DNA of 64,000 nt from CAVQDV01 sp963711375 (GTDB lineage: Bacteria > Pseudomonadota > Gammaproteobacteria > Coxiellales > Coxiellaceae). The translations under genes were made by a program, and so were the position numbers. Positions 36,004 to 45,952 of the stretch are shown piece after piece. The notes beneath the pieces are model-generated. The model did no database searches. It had not been told where the DNA came from and saw only the letters and a program-made list of their open reading frames with translations. The stretch is taken from assembly GCA_963711375.1 (NCBI GenBank), contig CAVQDV010000005.1, positions 2,728,001 through 2,792,000 of the forward strand. Direction: 5' to 3'. How positions within the stretch are numbered: position 1 is the first letter of the stretch; each line of letters opens with the position of its first letter.

Positions 36004-36045
36004 CACCCCTCTCCCAGCCCTCTCCCGCAAGGGGAGAGGGGAAGA
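36004..36045. repeat. dispersed REP-like palindrome, copy 1
   Basis: CCCTCTCCCGCAAGGGGAGA and the following bases form a GC-rich hairpin (core 36018-36040) in the 200-base gap between the ankyrin gene and the symporter. Three related copies lie at 41201-41284, 45953-45990 and 59119-59139. Confidence 0.85.
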
Positions 36046-36082
36046 GGCTTGAGTCAGCGTATTTCGCATGGTAAGTTAGGCC

Positions 36083-37312
36083 ATGAAAAACTATTTTTTC
36101 CCACTTATTTTAATGGCTTCCATTTTGATGGGAGGCTTTGCTGGGTGGTACCTAGGCCCAAGTGCAGTAGCATTAAAACCTTTTGGTGATATTTTTCTTA
36201 ATTTAATTTTTTCGGCCATCGTGCCGCTGATTTTCTTCAGCGTATCTTCGGCTATAGCAAGAATGGGTTCTGCAGGAAAACTTGGTAAAATTATTTTTTA
36301 TATGGCGGTGGTTTTTGTTTTTACCGGAATCATCGCTTCGATAGTCACAATTATTGTCGTAAAGATTTTCCCACCCGCACAAGGTATTCATTTACAGCTC
36401 AGCATGCCCGACAATATTTCAAACATTAATATATACGATAAAATTGTCAGTATTTTTACGGTTTCAGATTTTTCTAAATTACTTTCTCATGAAAATATGC
36501 TCCCCCTTATTGTTTTTTCGATTCTGGTCGGGCTAGGAGTATCTGCATCGAACCATAAAGGAAAAGCTTTTGCTGCATTCCTGGAATCAGGTGAAGAAAT
36601 TTCCATGCGGGTTTTTTCGCTCATTATGTATTATGCTCCCATCGGATTTTTTGCTTATTTTGCAGTCTTGGTCAGTAGCCTTGGCCCCAAGCTCATGGAA
36701 AATTATTTCCGAATTGCTGTCATTTATTATTCCCTTGGAATTCTCTATTTTATTTTTGCTTTCAGCGCCTATGCTTTTCTCGCTGGAAAAACAGAAGGTA
36801 TCAAACTCTTTTGGAAACATATGTTTCTGCCAATGGTTACTTCACTGGCGACCTGCAGCAGCGCCGCAAGTATCCCCGCCAATTTAGTGGCGACTAAAAA
36901 AATGCGTGTTCCGGGTGAAATTTATGAAACAGCCATTCCCCTTGGCTCAATTATTCATAAAGATGGCTCCGTAATTGGAGGCGTTATTAAAATTGCCTTT
37001 TTATTCGGGCTTTTTCATTTAAATTTCTCTGGATTTTCCGTTATTATCACAGCCCTCGGCGTTTCTATTCTAGTGGGCACGGTCATGGGTGCCATTCCCA
37101 GCGGCGGGATGCTCGGCGAATTATTAATTTTAACGGTCTATGGATTTCCGCCCTCCGTCCTTATGGCCGTTGTAGCCATCAGCATTATCATTGATCCACT
37201 TGCTACCGTGCTAAACGTGACAGGAAATACCGTAAGCAGCATGCTAATCGCTCGCCTCACTTACGGTAAAAAATGGTTCTATTCCAATTCCAACTCAGCT
37301 GGATATTCGTAA
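36083..37312 (+). CDS. dicarboxylate/amino-acid:cation symporter (GltP/DctA family)
   Basis: 409 residues with about eight membrane helices plus re-entrant loops. The family signatures are visible: SLATCSSAASIPANL in the first hairpin loop (Ser-rich) and LGSIIHKDGSVIGG, followed by AIPSGGMLGELL and DPLATVLNVTGNT, which supply substrate contacts. It should import glutamate, aspartate or C4-dicarboxylates with Na+ or H+. Its 3' end overlaps the converging permease gene by 34 bases. Confidence 0.9.
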   Translation: MKNYFFPLILMASILMGGFAGWYLGPSAVALKPFGDIFLNLIFSAIVPLIFFSVSSAIARMGSAGKLGKIIFYMAVVFVFTGIIASIVTIIVVKIFPPAQGIHLQLSMPDNISNINIYDKIVSIFTVSDFSKLLSHENMLPLIVFSILVGLGVSASNHKGKAFAAFLESGEEISMRVFSLIMYYAPIGFFAYFAVLVSSLGPKLMENYFRIAVIYYSLGILYFIFAFSAYAFLAGKTEGIKLFWKHMFLPMVTSLATCSSAASIPANLVATKKMRVPGEIYETAIPLGSIIHKDGSVIGGVIKIAFLFGLFHLNFSGFSVIITALGVSILVGTVMGAIPSGGMLGELLILTVYGFPPSVLMAVVAISIIIDPLATVLNVTGNTVSSMLIARLTYGKKWFYSNSNSAGYS

Positions 37313-38826
37313 GATTGTTCAGTTAAAAACCGTTGTGATAAATATAAAATTAAAATGCTGTAGGGCAAAATAATCAGCACATCTTGGGGGAAGCTTAATA
37401 TGCCAATACCCCCGAAACTGCCTAAATAGGACAGTAGAAACATCGATGCCATATAAAAAATAAACCAATATAAACTGGCGCTGTAAGAAAAAATATTTTT
37501 ACGTTGATACGCGAGGTTTATGATTAGTGCAATAGAAAGTGCGAGACAGAGTTTCCAGATCGTTGAAAACCCGCACCAATACAGCATCAAATTACACACA
37601 AAAAAGGCAATATGTGAGAAGAATAAACTCGCTTTAAGTTTAAATGGGCGAGGCATATCAGGCTGTAATTTTCGTATAGCCAGAAGACAAATGGGCCCTG
37701 CCCCGTAAGAAAGTATGCTGGCCGAGGATAAAAATGCCACCATTTTTTGCCAGCCAGGAAAAGGCAAAAAGGCCAAAGTCCCCACTATAAAATTCACATA
37801 TAACGTAATATACGGAATTTTATAACGATTGAGTTTTAAGAAAAAAGGCGGTAAATGCTTATTTTCTGCCATCCCATACAATATTCGAGAAGTCGCTGCA
37901 GTATAAACCAGAGTGGTTCCAAAAGGCGAAAAGGCCGCGTCAAACATGAGTAAAACCGCAATGATGCCAAGACCCAGCAATAAGGTTAGCCCCACCAGCG
38001 GACCGCTATCGCCTGGAAAACTTAAATTTTGCCAGCCGTGCGCTAAATATTGCTGTGGCATGGCTGCTACAAAACTGAGTTGCAACATAAAATATAAGAC
38101 AAATCCAATTAAAACGGCCCCTAAAATAGCGATGGGAATATTTCGCTGTGGATCTTTTACTTCGCCGGCTAAAATTAGACCATTTTGAAAACCGGTAAAT
38201 GCAAATGCGACGCCGCCCACCGATAAAGCTGAAAAAATTTGCTCCCAGTGTTGCGCTGTCGATAAATTAATATGCACATTTGCAAAGGAAGGTGCGGAAT
38301 AAAGCAGGCCAACAATAGCTACTGTTGGAAGAATAAATTTTAAAATGCTTGCGTATTTATTACATTCAGCTAAAAATTTTATTCCAAAGGTATTGATGAA
38401 GACTACAAAAAACATAATACCAATGGCCGCGATATATCCATAATCCGAAAGTTTAAAGGCAGTCCCTTGTTTAACAGTTAATTCAGGGATGAAATGGCTG
38501 GAATATTGCAAAATGGCTTGGATTTCAATGGGTGTCATCACCAAATAGGAAAGCCAGGTGGTGCAGGCAAATAAAAAGCCGACTTCTTTTCCATGGGTAA
38601 AACTCGGGTAATTGGCAAGGCCGCCCGAAACGGGAAACATCGTGCCAAGCTCGCATAGAGGCAGCGCAATAAAGAGCATAAAAATAGCGGCAATTATCCA
38701 GCTGATTAAAGCATTACTCCCTGCAATTTGCGCGCTGATGAAAGGGCTGAACAACCAGCCTGAGCCAATCATTCCGCCTGCGGCCGCTATGAGCACATTC
38801 GTTGTTGAAATATCACGCTTTAGCAT
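37279..38826 (-). CDS. APC-superfamily amino-acid permease (second paralog)
   Basis: 515 residues, about 12 helices. GGMIGSGWLFSPF in helix 1, CELGTMFPVSGG in helix 2 and GEVKDPQRNIPIAI in the central loop mirror the permease at 2338-3888. AGGAGG precedes the ATG. An inverted repeat at 38893-38913 lies in its 5' region. The substrate is unknown. Confidence 0.86.
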   Translation of the reverse strand: MLKRDISTTNVLIAAAGGMIGSGWLFSPFISAQIAGSNALISWIIAAIFMLFIALPLCELGTMFPVSGGLANYPSFTHGKEVGFLFACTTWLSYLVMTPIEIQAILQYSSHFIPELTVKQGTAFKLSDYGYIAAIGIMFFVVFINTFGIKFLAECNKYASILKFILPTVAIVGLLYSAPSFANVHINLSTAQHWEQIFSALSVGGVAFAFTGFQNGLILAGEVKDPQRNIPIAILGAVLIGFVLYFMLQLSFVAAMPQQYLAHGWQNLSFPGDSGPLVGLTLLLGLGIIAVLLMFDAAFSPFGTTLVYTAATSRILYGMAENKHLPPFFLKLNRYKIPYITLYVNFIVGTLAFLPFPGWQKMVAFLSSASILSYGAGPICLLAIRKLQPDMPRPFKLKASLFFSHIAFFVCNLMLYWCGFSTIWKLCLALSIALIINLAYQRKNIFSYSASLYWFIFYMASMFLLSYLGSFGGIGILSFPQDVLIILPYSILILYLSQRFLTEQSYEYPAELELE

Positions 38827-38892
38827 GCCTTAAGCCTCCTGAATGCCGAAAATCAAGGGTACCAGCTGTTTTTCTCCCCATAGGGTTGAGAT

Positions 38893-38913
38893 GCAATTCA
38901 CAGCAGGAATTGC
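38893..38913. promoter_or_regulatory. inverted repeat upstream of the second permease
   Basis: GCAATTC, seven bases, GAATTGC in the 120-base space between the permease and the E1 gene. It is a possible operator or leader hairpin; no specific regulator can be named. Confidence 0.35.
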
Positions 38914-38947
38914 TGCAAGCGTACCTGTTCTTTAAGGGACTGTAAAC

Positions 38948-41197
38948 TCAGAATGAGAGAATTTTTTGGATGATAGCCACCCTGCTGGGAAGGAGATATT
39001 CCCAGGATGTCCCTAGCGTGATAAAGGAATCTTTTGCGGTTAAAAAGTGGATATTTTTGCTTGCAAGGTCTCTGTGAGCCAAGATAATTTTTGATATCCG
39101 CTCAGCTATTCCGCCCGAATCTCGGGTTTCATCGACGATTAAAATATTTTTTATGTTTTGAATTTCGCGAATTAAGGCCTCCTCATTTATTGGATGAAGC
39201 CAGCGCAAGTCGATTAATTTAATAGAAATATGGTGCTTCTCAAAAAGCTCCTCCTTTGCCTCCTTGGATAAATGATGGCCATTGCCATAGGTAATAATGG
39301 CATATTCTTGACTATCTCCTTCCACACCCAACTCACCGAAAGGAATACTTTCGCTTAATTCTGGATATTTTCCTCCTTTAATCATGTATAAAGCGATGGG
39401 TTCGACAAATACTACTACTCGTTGCTCCTCATGCGCCAAGCGTACGCATTCGCGAAGTATTTTCGCGGCATCTTCGCCACTAGAGGGGCAAGCCACAATA
39501 ATTCCGGGAATATCTCGTAAAACGGCCAAGGAATTATCATTATGAAAATGGCCTCCAAACCCTTTTTGATAAGCCAAACCAGGAATTCGTATCACCATTG
39601 GATTCGTAAATTGTCCCTTTGAAAAAAAAGATAAAGTTGCTGCCTCGCCTCGCAATTGGTCTTCGGCATTATGAAGATAAGCTAAATATTGAATTTCTGG
39701 TATTGGGATAAACCCATTTTGCGCATGACCAAGCGCATGCCCCAAAATACTTTGTTCATCTAAAATAGAATCAAAAACACGCGCCGAGCCGAAGCGTTCT
39801 AATAAATCCGCCGTTACTCGATAAACGCCGCCTTTTTTTGCTACATCTTCTCCGAATACGATGACATTGGGATATTGCAGCATTAAATCCGTGAGGGCGA
39901 AATTAATTTGTTGCGCCATGTTTAAAGGTTTATCTAATTTTGTAATTGACTCTCCAAAAATAGCCTCTCGTTGATTTTTGGAAGGCCATGCTGGAACCAT
40001 TATCGATTTTTTCGGCGGAATAATGGAAGACATAATTTCTTCAGCGCTTGAAAGAGGAGAACTATTCACTAATTTTTCAGCAGCAATCTTTACTTTTTCT
40101 TTTGCGGCCTCATACAAGTCAATAATCCCTTTTTCATCCAGAATTTTATTTTCAATAATCATTCTGGCCGTATGCAGCAAAGGATCATTTGACTCATCTT
40201 CCCTAATCTCTTTTTCGGAACGATATTGCGTTTCGATATCGGTGCCCGCATGCCCCATGAGTCGCACGCATTTCATGTGCAAAAACACCGGCTTTCTGTG
40301 CTCTCTCGCAATATTTTCGGCTTCCAGAGAAGCCTTATAAACATCGGCCAGATTAAGTCCGTCCGCTTTAATGTAATGCCAATGCGGATAAATGCTCATC
40401 ATGGATTCCACCCAATTTTCCGGTGTAGACACAGAAATTCCTAAACCATTATCCTCGCAAATAAAAACAATGGGCAGAGGATAATGTTGAGAAGCAATCC
40501 ATTGTGCTTGATTAAAGGCTCCTAAGGCGGTGGAATGGTGCGTTGAAGCATCTCCAAAACTGCATAAAATTACGCTATTTTTTAACAGTGGTGATGGAAT
40601 ATTTAAACGAGAAGCTCGATGAATTGAAGCGGCTGCCCCGACGGCTTTTGGTAAATGAGAAGCGATGGTCGAGGTTTGTGGGGGAATATTTAATTCAAAA
40701 CTGCCAAAAACTTTATGTCGACCGCCTGAAATTGGATCCTCTTTTGCCGCAAAAAATGAGAGTAATAAATCATCCACCTCATGAGATCCCTCAAACAGGT
40801 CCTGGGATAAGGGCACTGTCTTGGAAGCCTTTAGTTTTGCTTTAGCCGCTTGCTTGGCGCGCATTAACATAAAAGCACCAGATCTATAGTGTAAAAATGC
40901 CATGTCGCTGTGTCGAAATGCCATTGCGATTGCTGCGTTTCCTTCATGCCCGCTGCTGCCGATGGTGTAATAGGCTTTATTGATTCGCTTATATTCTCTG
41001 GCTAACAAATCGAGGTGCCGAGAAATTAATTGCGCATCGAATAATTCTAGAAGTTCTTGGGGCGATAATTTTGCCTCTAAAAGTGAGGTGCTACTTTTGG
41101 GTTTTGGAAATTTTTTTTGCATTAATGAAGATAAAAAATTTTCGTCGAGAATCAGTTCTCGCTCAAGAGATTCTGCTGTGATTTTGGATTTTTCCAT
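38948..41197 (-). CDS. fused alpha/beta E1 of a 2-oxo-acid dehydrogenase complex
   Basis: 749 residues. The first half (to about 390) is an E1 alpha-like domain with the ThDP motif starting GDASTHHSTALGAFNQA and ending EDNGLG. The second half (from about 410) is E1 beta-like with VFGEDVAKKGGVYRVT, EIQYLAYLHNAEDQ and VDETRDSGG. Such fusions resemble branched-chain 2-oxo-acid or pyruvate E1 enzymes, normally two genes. No E2 or E3 gene is adjacent. The Shine-Dalgarno (GAGGGGGA) is supplied by the REP-like repeat just upstream of the ATG. The substrate is not determined. Confidence 0.85.
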   Translation of the reverse strand: MEKSKITAESLERELILDENFLSSLMQKKFPKPKSSTSLLEAKLSPQELLELFDAQLISRHLDLLAREYKRINKAYYTIGSSGHEGNAAIAMAFRHSDMAFLHYRSGAFMLMRAKQAAKAKLKASKTVPLSQDLFEGSHEVDDLLLSFFAAKEDPISGGRHKVFGSFELNIPPQTSTIASHLPKAVGAAASIHRASRLNIPSPLLKNSVILCSFGDASTHHSTALGAFNQAQWIASQHYPLPIVFICEDNGLGISVSTPENWVESMMSIYPHWHYIKADGLNLADVYKASLEAENIAREHRKPVFLHMKCVRLMGHAGTDIETQYRSEKEIREDESNDPLLHTARMIIENKILDEKGIIDLYEAAKEKVKIAAEKLVNSSPLSSAEEIMSSIIPPKKSIMVPAWPSKNQREAIFGESITKLDKPLNMAQQINFALTDLMLQYPNVIVFGEDVAKKGGVYRVTADLLERFGSARVFDSILDEQSILGHALGHAQNGFIPIPEIQYLAYLHNAEDQLRGEAATLSFFSKGQFTNPMVIRIPGLAYQKGFGGHFHNDNSLAVLRDIPGIIVACPSSGEDAAKILRECVRLAHEEQRVVVFVEPIALYMIKGGKYPELSESIPFGELGVEGDSQEYAIITYGNGHHLSKEAKEELFEKHHISIKLIDLRWLHPINEEALIREIQNIKNILIVDETRDSGGIAERISKIILAHRDLASKNIHFLTAKDSFITLGTSWEYLLPSRVAIIQKILSF

Positions 41198-41200
41198 ATA

Positions 41201-41284
41201 TCCCCCTCACCCTAAGCCTCTCCCGCAAGGGGAGAGGGGATAACATTTTCTTCAATTCGCCTTTCCCACAAGGGGAGAAGGGAT
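41201..41284. repeat. dispersed REP-like palindrome, copy 2 (double)
   Basis: A full copy (core 41217-41237) is followed by a diverged half (about 41261-41282, CTTTCCCACAAGGGGAGAAG). They fill the gap between nusB and the E1 gene, and the end of the repeat provides the E1 ribosome site. Confidence 0.85.
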
Positions 41285-41289
41285 ATGCC

Positions 41290-41736
41290 TTATCTTTGGC
41301 TTATTTCTACAGATCGAACATTTTTAGCTACGGCATCTAATACGCCATTAATGTATTTGAAACCTTGATCGGAACCAAAACTTTTGGCTAATTCCAAAGC
41401 CTCATTAATGACCACTCGATAAGGCACATCTGGACGAAATTTAAATTCGTAAACCGCTAGACGTAAAACGGCCAACTCAACTGGATTTAAATCTTCTAAA
41501 TCGCGGTCTAAACAGGGCCTAATGAGATTATCAATTTCCGACATATTCGTAATAGCACCCTGAACTAAATCATAAAAGAATTTCTGATCGGCGGCGCCCC
41601 ACTCTGGCTCCTCACTAAAATGAGAAAATATTTCCTCTGGCAAATGTTCTGTGTGATGCCACTGATACAGAGCCTGCATAGCATAGCGTCTGGCTCTATG
41701 ACGTGGTGAATTATGCTTTTTCGTCTGTGTATTCAT
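41290..41736 (-). CDS. nusB: transcription antitermination factor NusB
   Basis: 148 residues, all-helical RNA-binding factor for rRNA antitermination with NusE. RHRARRYAMQALYQW at the N-terminus and NPVELAVLRLAVYEF...VPYRVVINEALELAKSFG are diagnostic. It overlaps nrdR by 26 bases and ends the glyA-nrdR-nusB unit. Confidence 0.95.
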   Translation of the reverse strand: MNTQTKKHNSPRHRARRYAMQALYQWHHTEHLPEEIFSHFSEEPEWGAADQKFFYDLVQGAITNMSEIDNLIRPCLDRDLEDLNPVELAVLRLAVYEFKFRPDVPYRVVINEALELAKSFGSDQGFKYINGVLDAVAKNVRSVEISQR

Positions 41737-42184
41737 CTTGTTTCAACCGTTGTATTTCTTGTGCAAATTCTTGTATATCTTTAAAACTGCGATAAACCGA
41801 TGCAAAACGCACATACGCGATTTGATCTAATTTTCGCAATTCTTCCATCACCAATTCGCCAATCCACTGCGAATTAATTTCTCGTTCTCCACTCGCGCGG
41901 ATTTTATTTAAAATTCTAAGAAGGCCTGCCTCGATGTCTTCCATCGTGACAGGCCTTTTTTCTAAGGCTTTTAGCATGCCTTTTCTTAATTTTTCAAGTT
42001 CAAAGGTGCAGCGCGTTCCATCTCGTTTCACCAAACGAGGTAGCGTTAATTCCGCTATTTCATAGGTCGTAAAGCGTTCCTTGCAACGCAAGCATTCACG
42101 TCGACGCCGAACCTGACTGCCTTCCTCATTCAAACGTGAATCAATGACCTTTGTATCTTCTTCCTGACAGAATGGACAATGCAT
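41711..42184 (-). CDS. nrdR: ribonucleotide reductase repressor NrdR
   Basis: 157 residues. The N-terminal zinc ribbon has CPFCQ and CLRCKERFTTYE. An ATP-cone domain follows from about residue 50 (LVKRDGTRCTFELEKLRKGM). It represses ribonucleotide reductase genes according to ATP/dATP levels. The glyA stop is 15 bases upstream. Confidence 0.96.
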   Translation of the reverse strand: MHCPFCQEEDTKVIDSRLNEEGSQVRRRRECLRCKERFTTYEIAELTLPRLVKRDGTRCTFELEKLRKGMLKALEKRPVTMEDIEAGLLRILNKIRASGEREINSQWIGELVMEELRKLDQIAYVRFASVYRSFKDIQEFAQEIQRLKQDEYTDEKA

Positions 42185-42199
42185 ATCCAGAATTTCCTT

Positions 42200-43483
42200 T
42201 TAGGCTATTTCAGCTTCTTCCGCAATACTGCTTTCATAAACGGGAAATTCCCGACATAATTTAATAACTTTTTGAGCGATTTCGCTCAGTAAAGGTTCAT
42301 TTCTGGGATCATCTAACACATCACAAACCCAATGAGCCAAGCGTTTTACTTCATTTTCCTTAAAACCCCGTGTTGTCACAGCGGGAGTTCCAATGCGAAT
42401 TCCACTCGTAATAAAAGGCGAACGTTTTTCAGTGGGGACCGTATTTTTATTGACGGTAATATTGGCTTTGCCCAAAGCTTCTTCGGCTTCTTTACCAGTA
42501 ATTTCCTTATTCGAAAGATCAATCAAGCACATGTGATTATCCGTACGACCCGACACAATTTGATAGCCACGACTTAGAATTTCTTTCACCATTGCGCGGG
42601 AATTCGCTAGAATTTGTTGTTGATACTCTTTAAATTCAGGTGATAAAGCTTCTTTAAACGCTACAGCTTTTGCAGCAATCACATGCATTAATGGGCCGCC
42701 TTGAATACCAGGAAAAATAGCAGAATTTAATTTTTTTTCTAATTCAGGATTTTCTTTAGCCAAAATTACTCCGCCCCTCGGACCGCGAAGTGTTTTATGG
42801 GTTGTGGTAGTAGTAACATCCGCTATATTAACAGGGCTTGGGTAAATTCCAGCCGCCACTAGGCCTGCAACATGCGCCATGTCGACCATGAAATAAGCGC
42901 CTATTTCATCCGCAATTTTGCGAAAACGCTGAAAATCAATTGCTAAAGAAAATGCAGAAAAACCCGCAACAATTAATTTGGGCTTATGTTCACGCGCTAA
43001 TTTCTCTACTTGTTCGTAATCGATATCACCGGTTTCAAGATTTAATCCATAATGAATGGGATGATAGATTTTCCCGGAAAAATTCACCTTTGAACCATGC
43101 GTTAAGTGACCACCCATCGTCAAAGACATCGCCAAATAGGTATCGCCAGGCTCCATTAAAGCCATATAAGCCGCGGTATTTGCTTGGGAACCAGAATGCG
43201 GCTGCACATTGGCATAATGTGCGCCAAACAATTGTTTTACTCGCTCTATGGCCAATTCTTCTGCAATATCCACAAATTCACAGCCACCATAATAACGCTT
43301 GCGAGGATACCCTTCGGCATACTTATTCGTTAAACTACTGCCCTGCATTTCCAGCACACGGGGACTCACGTAATTTTCAGAGGCGATGAGTTCGATATGA
43401 TCTTCCTGCCTTTGATTTTCAGCTTCGATGGCTTTCCAAAGCTCCGGGTCGAAATCTTTCGTGTTCATGTGGCGGCTAAACAT
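42200..43483 (-). CDS. glyA: serine hydroxymethyltransferase
   Basis: 427 residues. PLP enzyme interconverting serine and glycine with tetrahydrofolate. HIELIASENYVSPRV, the PLP-lysine motif TTTTTHKTLRGPRGG and RIGTPAVTTRGF are present. ATG 43483 has AGGAG seven bases upstream and gives the same N-terminal length as E. coli GlyA (MLKREMN-type start); a second ATG lies five codons in. First gene of the unit with nrdR and nusB. Confidence 0.97.
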   Translation of the reverse strand: MFSRHMNTKDFDPELWKAIEAENQRQEDHIELIASENYVSPRVLEMQGSSLTNKYAEGYPRKRYYGGCEFVDIAEELAIERVKQLFGAHYANVQPHSGSQANTAAYMALMEPGDTYLAMSLTMGGHLTHGSKVNFSGKIYHPIHYGLNLETGDIDYEQVEKLAREHKPKLIVAGFSAFSLAIDFQRFRKIADEIGAYFMVDMAHVAGLVAAGIYPSPVNIADVTTTTTHKTLRGPRGGVILAKENPELEKKLNSAIFPGIQGGPLMHVIAAKAVAFKEALSPEFKEYQQQILANSRAMVKEILSRGYQIVSGRTDNHMCLIDLSNKEITGKEAEEALGKANITVNKNTVPTEKRSPFITSGIRIGTPAVTTRGFKENEVKRLAHWVCDVLDDPRNEPLLSEIAQKVIKLCREFPVYESSIAEEAEIA

Positions 43484-43564
43484 GGGGGGCTCCTACTCCA
43501 GGTTGAGTGAAAGACCCGCATTGTAATCAATTGGAGCCCTTTAGGCCAGCTTTTCTAGTCTAAT

Positions 43565-44920
43565 TTAAATCTGAGCGAGAGCGTCGGAAAGTTTATCTGC
43601 AGCGATGACTTCGACCTCACTCGGGATCTGTTTTGGCATGTTGGCTTTTGGAACGATGGCGCGTTTGTAGCCGTGTTTTATGGCTTCTTTTAAACGTTCT
43701 TGGCCGCTTTGGACGGGGCGAATTTCGCCGGATAAGCCTACCTCACCAAATACAATTAAATCACTCGACAGAGGGCGATTTTTTAGGCTGGAGACGACCG
43801 ATAAAATGACGGCTAAATCAGCGCCCGTTTCCATTACGCGTAAGCCTCCCACTACATTTACAAAAACATCTTGATCATACGTCGCCACGCCTGCATGTCG
43901 GTGCAAAACAGCTAATAACATGGCTAGGCGATTATGATCCAAACCCAGTGTTACTCGCCTCGGATTTGCCATATGACTTTCATCAACAAGCGCTTGAACT
44001 TCGACCATAAGGGGACGACTGCCCTCCCAGGTGACCATCACGGTGCTACCCGAAACCGGCTGATCATAACGCGACAAAAAAATCGAGGAGGGATTGCTCA
44101 CTTGACGGAGGCCTTTTTCGGTCATGGCAAAAACCCCAATTTCATTCACGGCGCCAAAACGATTTTTCACCGCTCGAATGACACGATAACGACTGTCATT
44201 TTGTCCCTCAAAATACAGCACCGCATCCACCATATGCTCTAAAACACGAGGGCCGGCGATGTGCCCTTCTTTTGTCACATGTCCCACTAAAAATAAAGCG
44301 ATGCCTTTTTGTTTGGCAAATTGCACTAAGGCGGCCGCACTTTCGCGTACCTGCCCTACTCCACCTGGTGCAGAGGGCAAAGCATCGGTGTAGGCCGTTT
44401 GTATTGAATCAATCACCATCACTTTTGGGTTTGATTGATTTGCCATGGCAATAATTCTTTCGACATTGGTTTCGGACAATAATAATAAATTATCGTGTGG
44501 TAATTCTAAGCGTTCGGCACGCATCGCAACTTGTTGCAAAGATTCTTCGCCGGTGACATAAAGTGCCGGATAATTTTTCGAAATTTGACAGAGAATTTGC
44601 AGTAATAATGTCGATTTTCCAATTCCAGGATCTCCACCAATTAAAACTACAGAATCTGAAACTAATCCGCCCCCTAACACATGATCAAATTCAGCCGTTC
44701 CAGTGCCCAGACGATTTTGCGCTTGCATCGGTACGTCGATTAATCGTGTTAATTTAGATTGCGCACCCGCATAACCTGCAGCACGTGGATTGGAGCTGTT
44801 TTTTACGGCAATTTCTTCGCTTATCGTGTTCCACTTCCCACACTCATCGCACTGTCCCTGCCATTTTGCAAATTGAGCGCCGCAGTCGTTGCAGGAAAAA
44901 ATAATTTTGGTTTTGGTCAT
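43565..44920 (-). CDS. radA: DNA repair protein RadA
   Basis: 451 residues. Four-Cys zinc finger (CNDCGAQ...CDECGKW), RecA-like Walker A GDPGIGKSTLL near residue 95, the RadA-specific KNRFGA motif, and a C-terminal Lon-like domain with LSSDLIVFGEVGLSGEIR. It drives branch migration in recombination. Its start overlaps the hemB stop by 4 bases. Confidence 0.96.
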   Translation of the reverse strand: MTKTKIIFSCNDCGAQFAKWQGQCDECGKWNTISEEIAVKNSSNPRAAGYAGAQSKLTRLIDVPMQAQNRLGTGTAEFDHVLGGGLVSDSVVLIGGDPGIGKSTLLLQILCQISKNYPALYVTGEESLQQVAMRAERLELPHDNLLLLSETNVERIIAMANQSNPKVMVIDSIQTAYTDALPSAPGGVGQVRESAAALVQFAKQKGIALFLVGHVTKEGHIAGPRVLEHMVDAVLYFEGQNDSRYRVIRAVKNRFGAVNEIGVFAMTEKGLRQVSNPSSIFLSRYDQPVSGSTVMVTWEGSRPLMVEVQALVDESHMANPRRVTLGLDHNRLAMLLAVLHRHAGVATYDQDVFVNVVGGLRVMETGADLAVILSVVSSLKNRPLSSDLIVFGEVGLSGEIRPVQSGQERLKEAIKHGYKRAIVPKANMPKQIPSEVEVIAADKLSDALAQI

Positions 44921-45903
44921 TGAAGTAATTTCGCTGCATCCTTTGCAAAATAGGTAATAATAAAATCCGCACCCGCGCGTTTAATGGCGGTTAAAGACTC
45001 AAACATTACTCGATTTTCATCGATCCAGCCTTCTTTCGCCGCCGCTTTTATTACAGAATATTCACCGCTTACCTGATAAGCACCCAGCGGTAACATAGGA
45101 AATTGCTGTTTTATTCGATAAATCACATCTAAATAAAATCCAGCTGGTTTTACCATTAAAAAATCGGCGCCCTCTTCCACATCTTGCTCGGCTTCACTTA
45201 AAGCTTCATTAGAATTGGCAGGATCCATTTGATAGGCCCTTCGATCCCCAAATTTTGGCACACCTTCGGCGGCCTCACGAAATGGCCCATATAAAGAAGA
45301 GGCATATTTCACGGCATAACTTAAAATCGGAATATGAGAAAAACCATTGGAATCGAGCCCTTTTCGAATGGCCTGAACCATTCCATCAATCATTCCACTC
45401 GGCGCCACAATATCGGCACCGGCCTGTGCATGAGTAAGGGCCTGTTTCACGAGAATTTCAAGGGTTTGATCATTATCAACAAGTCGATGAGCCCCTGAAA
45501 CAATTCCACAGTGCCCATGATCCATGTATTCACAAAAACAAACATCGCTAATGACCAATAAATCGGGGGCTACCTTTTTAATTATTCGAATAGCTTTTTG
45601 GATAATGCCTTCGGGATTATAGCCCTCAGAACCTTTAGCATCTTTTTCACTGGGAATTCCGAATATAAGCACTGCCGGAATTTTTAAAGAAACAATATTC
45701 AAAATTTCTTTTTCTAACTTATCTAAGCTAAGCTGAAAAATACCGGGCATAGAAGACACCGGATTTTCTATGTTATTGCCTTCTTTAATAAAAATAGGCA
45801 TTACTAAATCATTAATCGTAACGAGAGTTTCTCGCACTAAATCTCGAACCTTGGGATGCAAACGAAGACGACGCATACGAAGCGTAGGAAATTCAACCGT
45901 CAT
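44917..45903 (-). CDS. hemB: delta-aminolevulinic acid dehydratase (porphobilinogen synthase)
   Basis: 328 residues from ATG 45903 (GGAG eight bases upstream). The frame remains open 30 codons further, but that extension is just the REP-like repeat read as protein. Active-site lysines lie in LSYAVKYASSLYGPFREA and FLMVKPAGFYLD. The metal-site Cys cluster DVCFCEYMDHGHCG is present. It condenses two aminolevulinates in heme synthesis. Confidence 0.96.
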   Translation of the reverse strand: MTVEFPTLRMRRLRLHPKVRDLVRETLVTINDLVMPIFIKEGNNIENPVSSMPGIFQLSLDKLEKEILNIVSLKIPAVLIFGIPSEKDAKGSEGYNPEGIIQKAIRIIKKVAPDLLVISDVCFCEYMDHGHCGIVSGAHRLVDNDQTLEILVKQALTHAQAGADIVAPSGMIDGMVQAIRKGLDSNGFSHIPILSYAVKYASSLYGPFREAAEGVPKFGDRRAYQMDPANSNEALSEAEQDVEEGADFLMVKPAGFYLDVIYRIKQQFPMLPLGAYQVSGEYSVIKAAAKEGWIDENRVMFESLTAIKRAGADFIITYFAKDAAKLLQ

Positions 45904-45952
45904 GTAATGTTCTCCATGGAGCGTATCAAAAATGGTTAGTGGTTTTTTTTTA

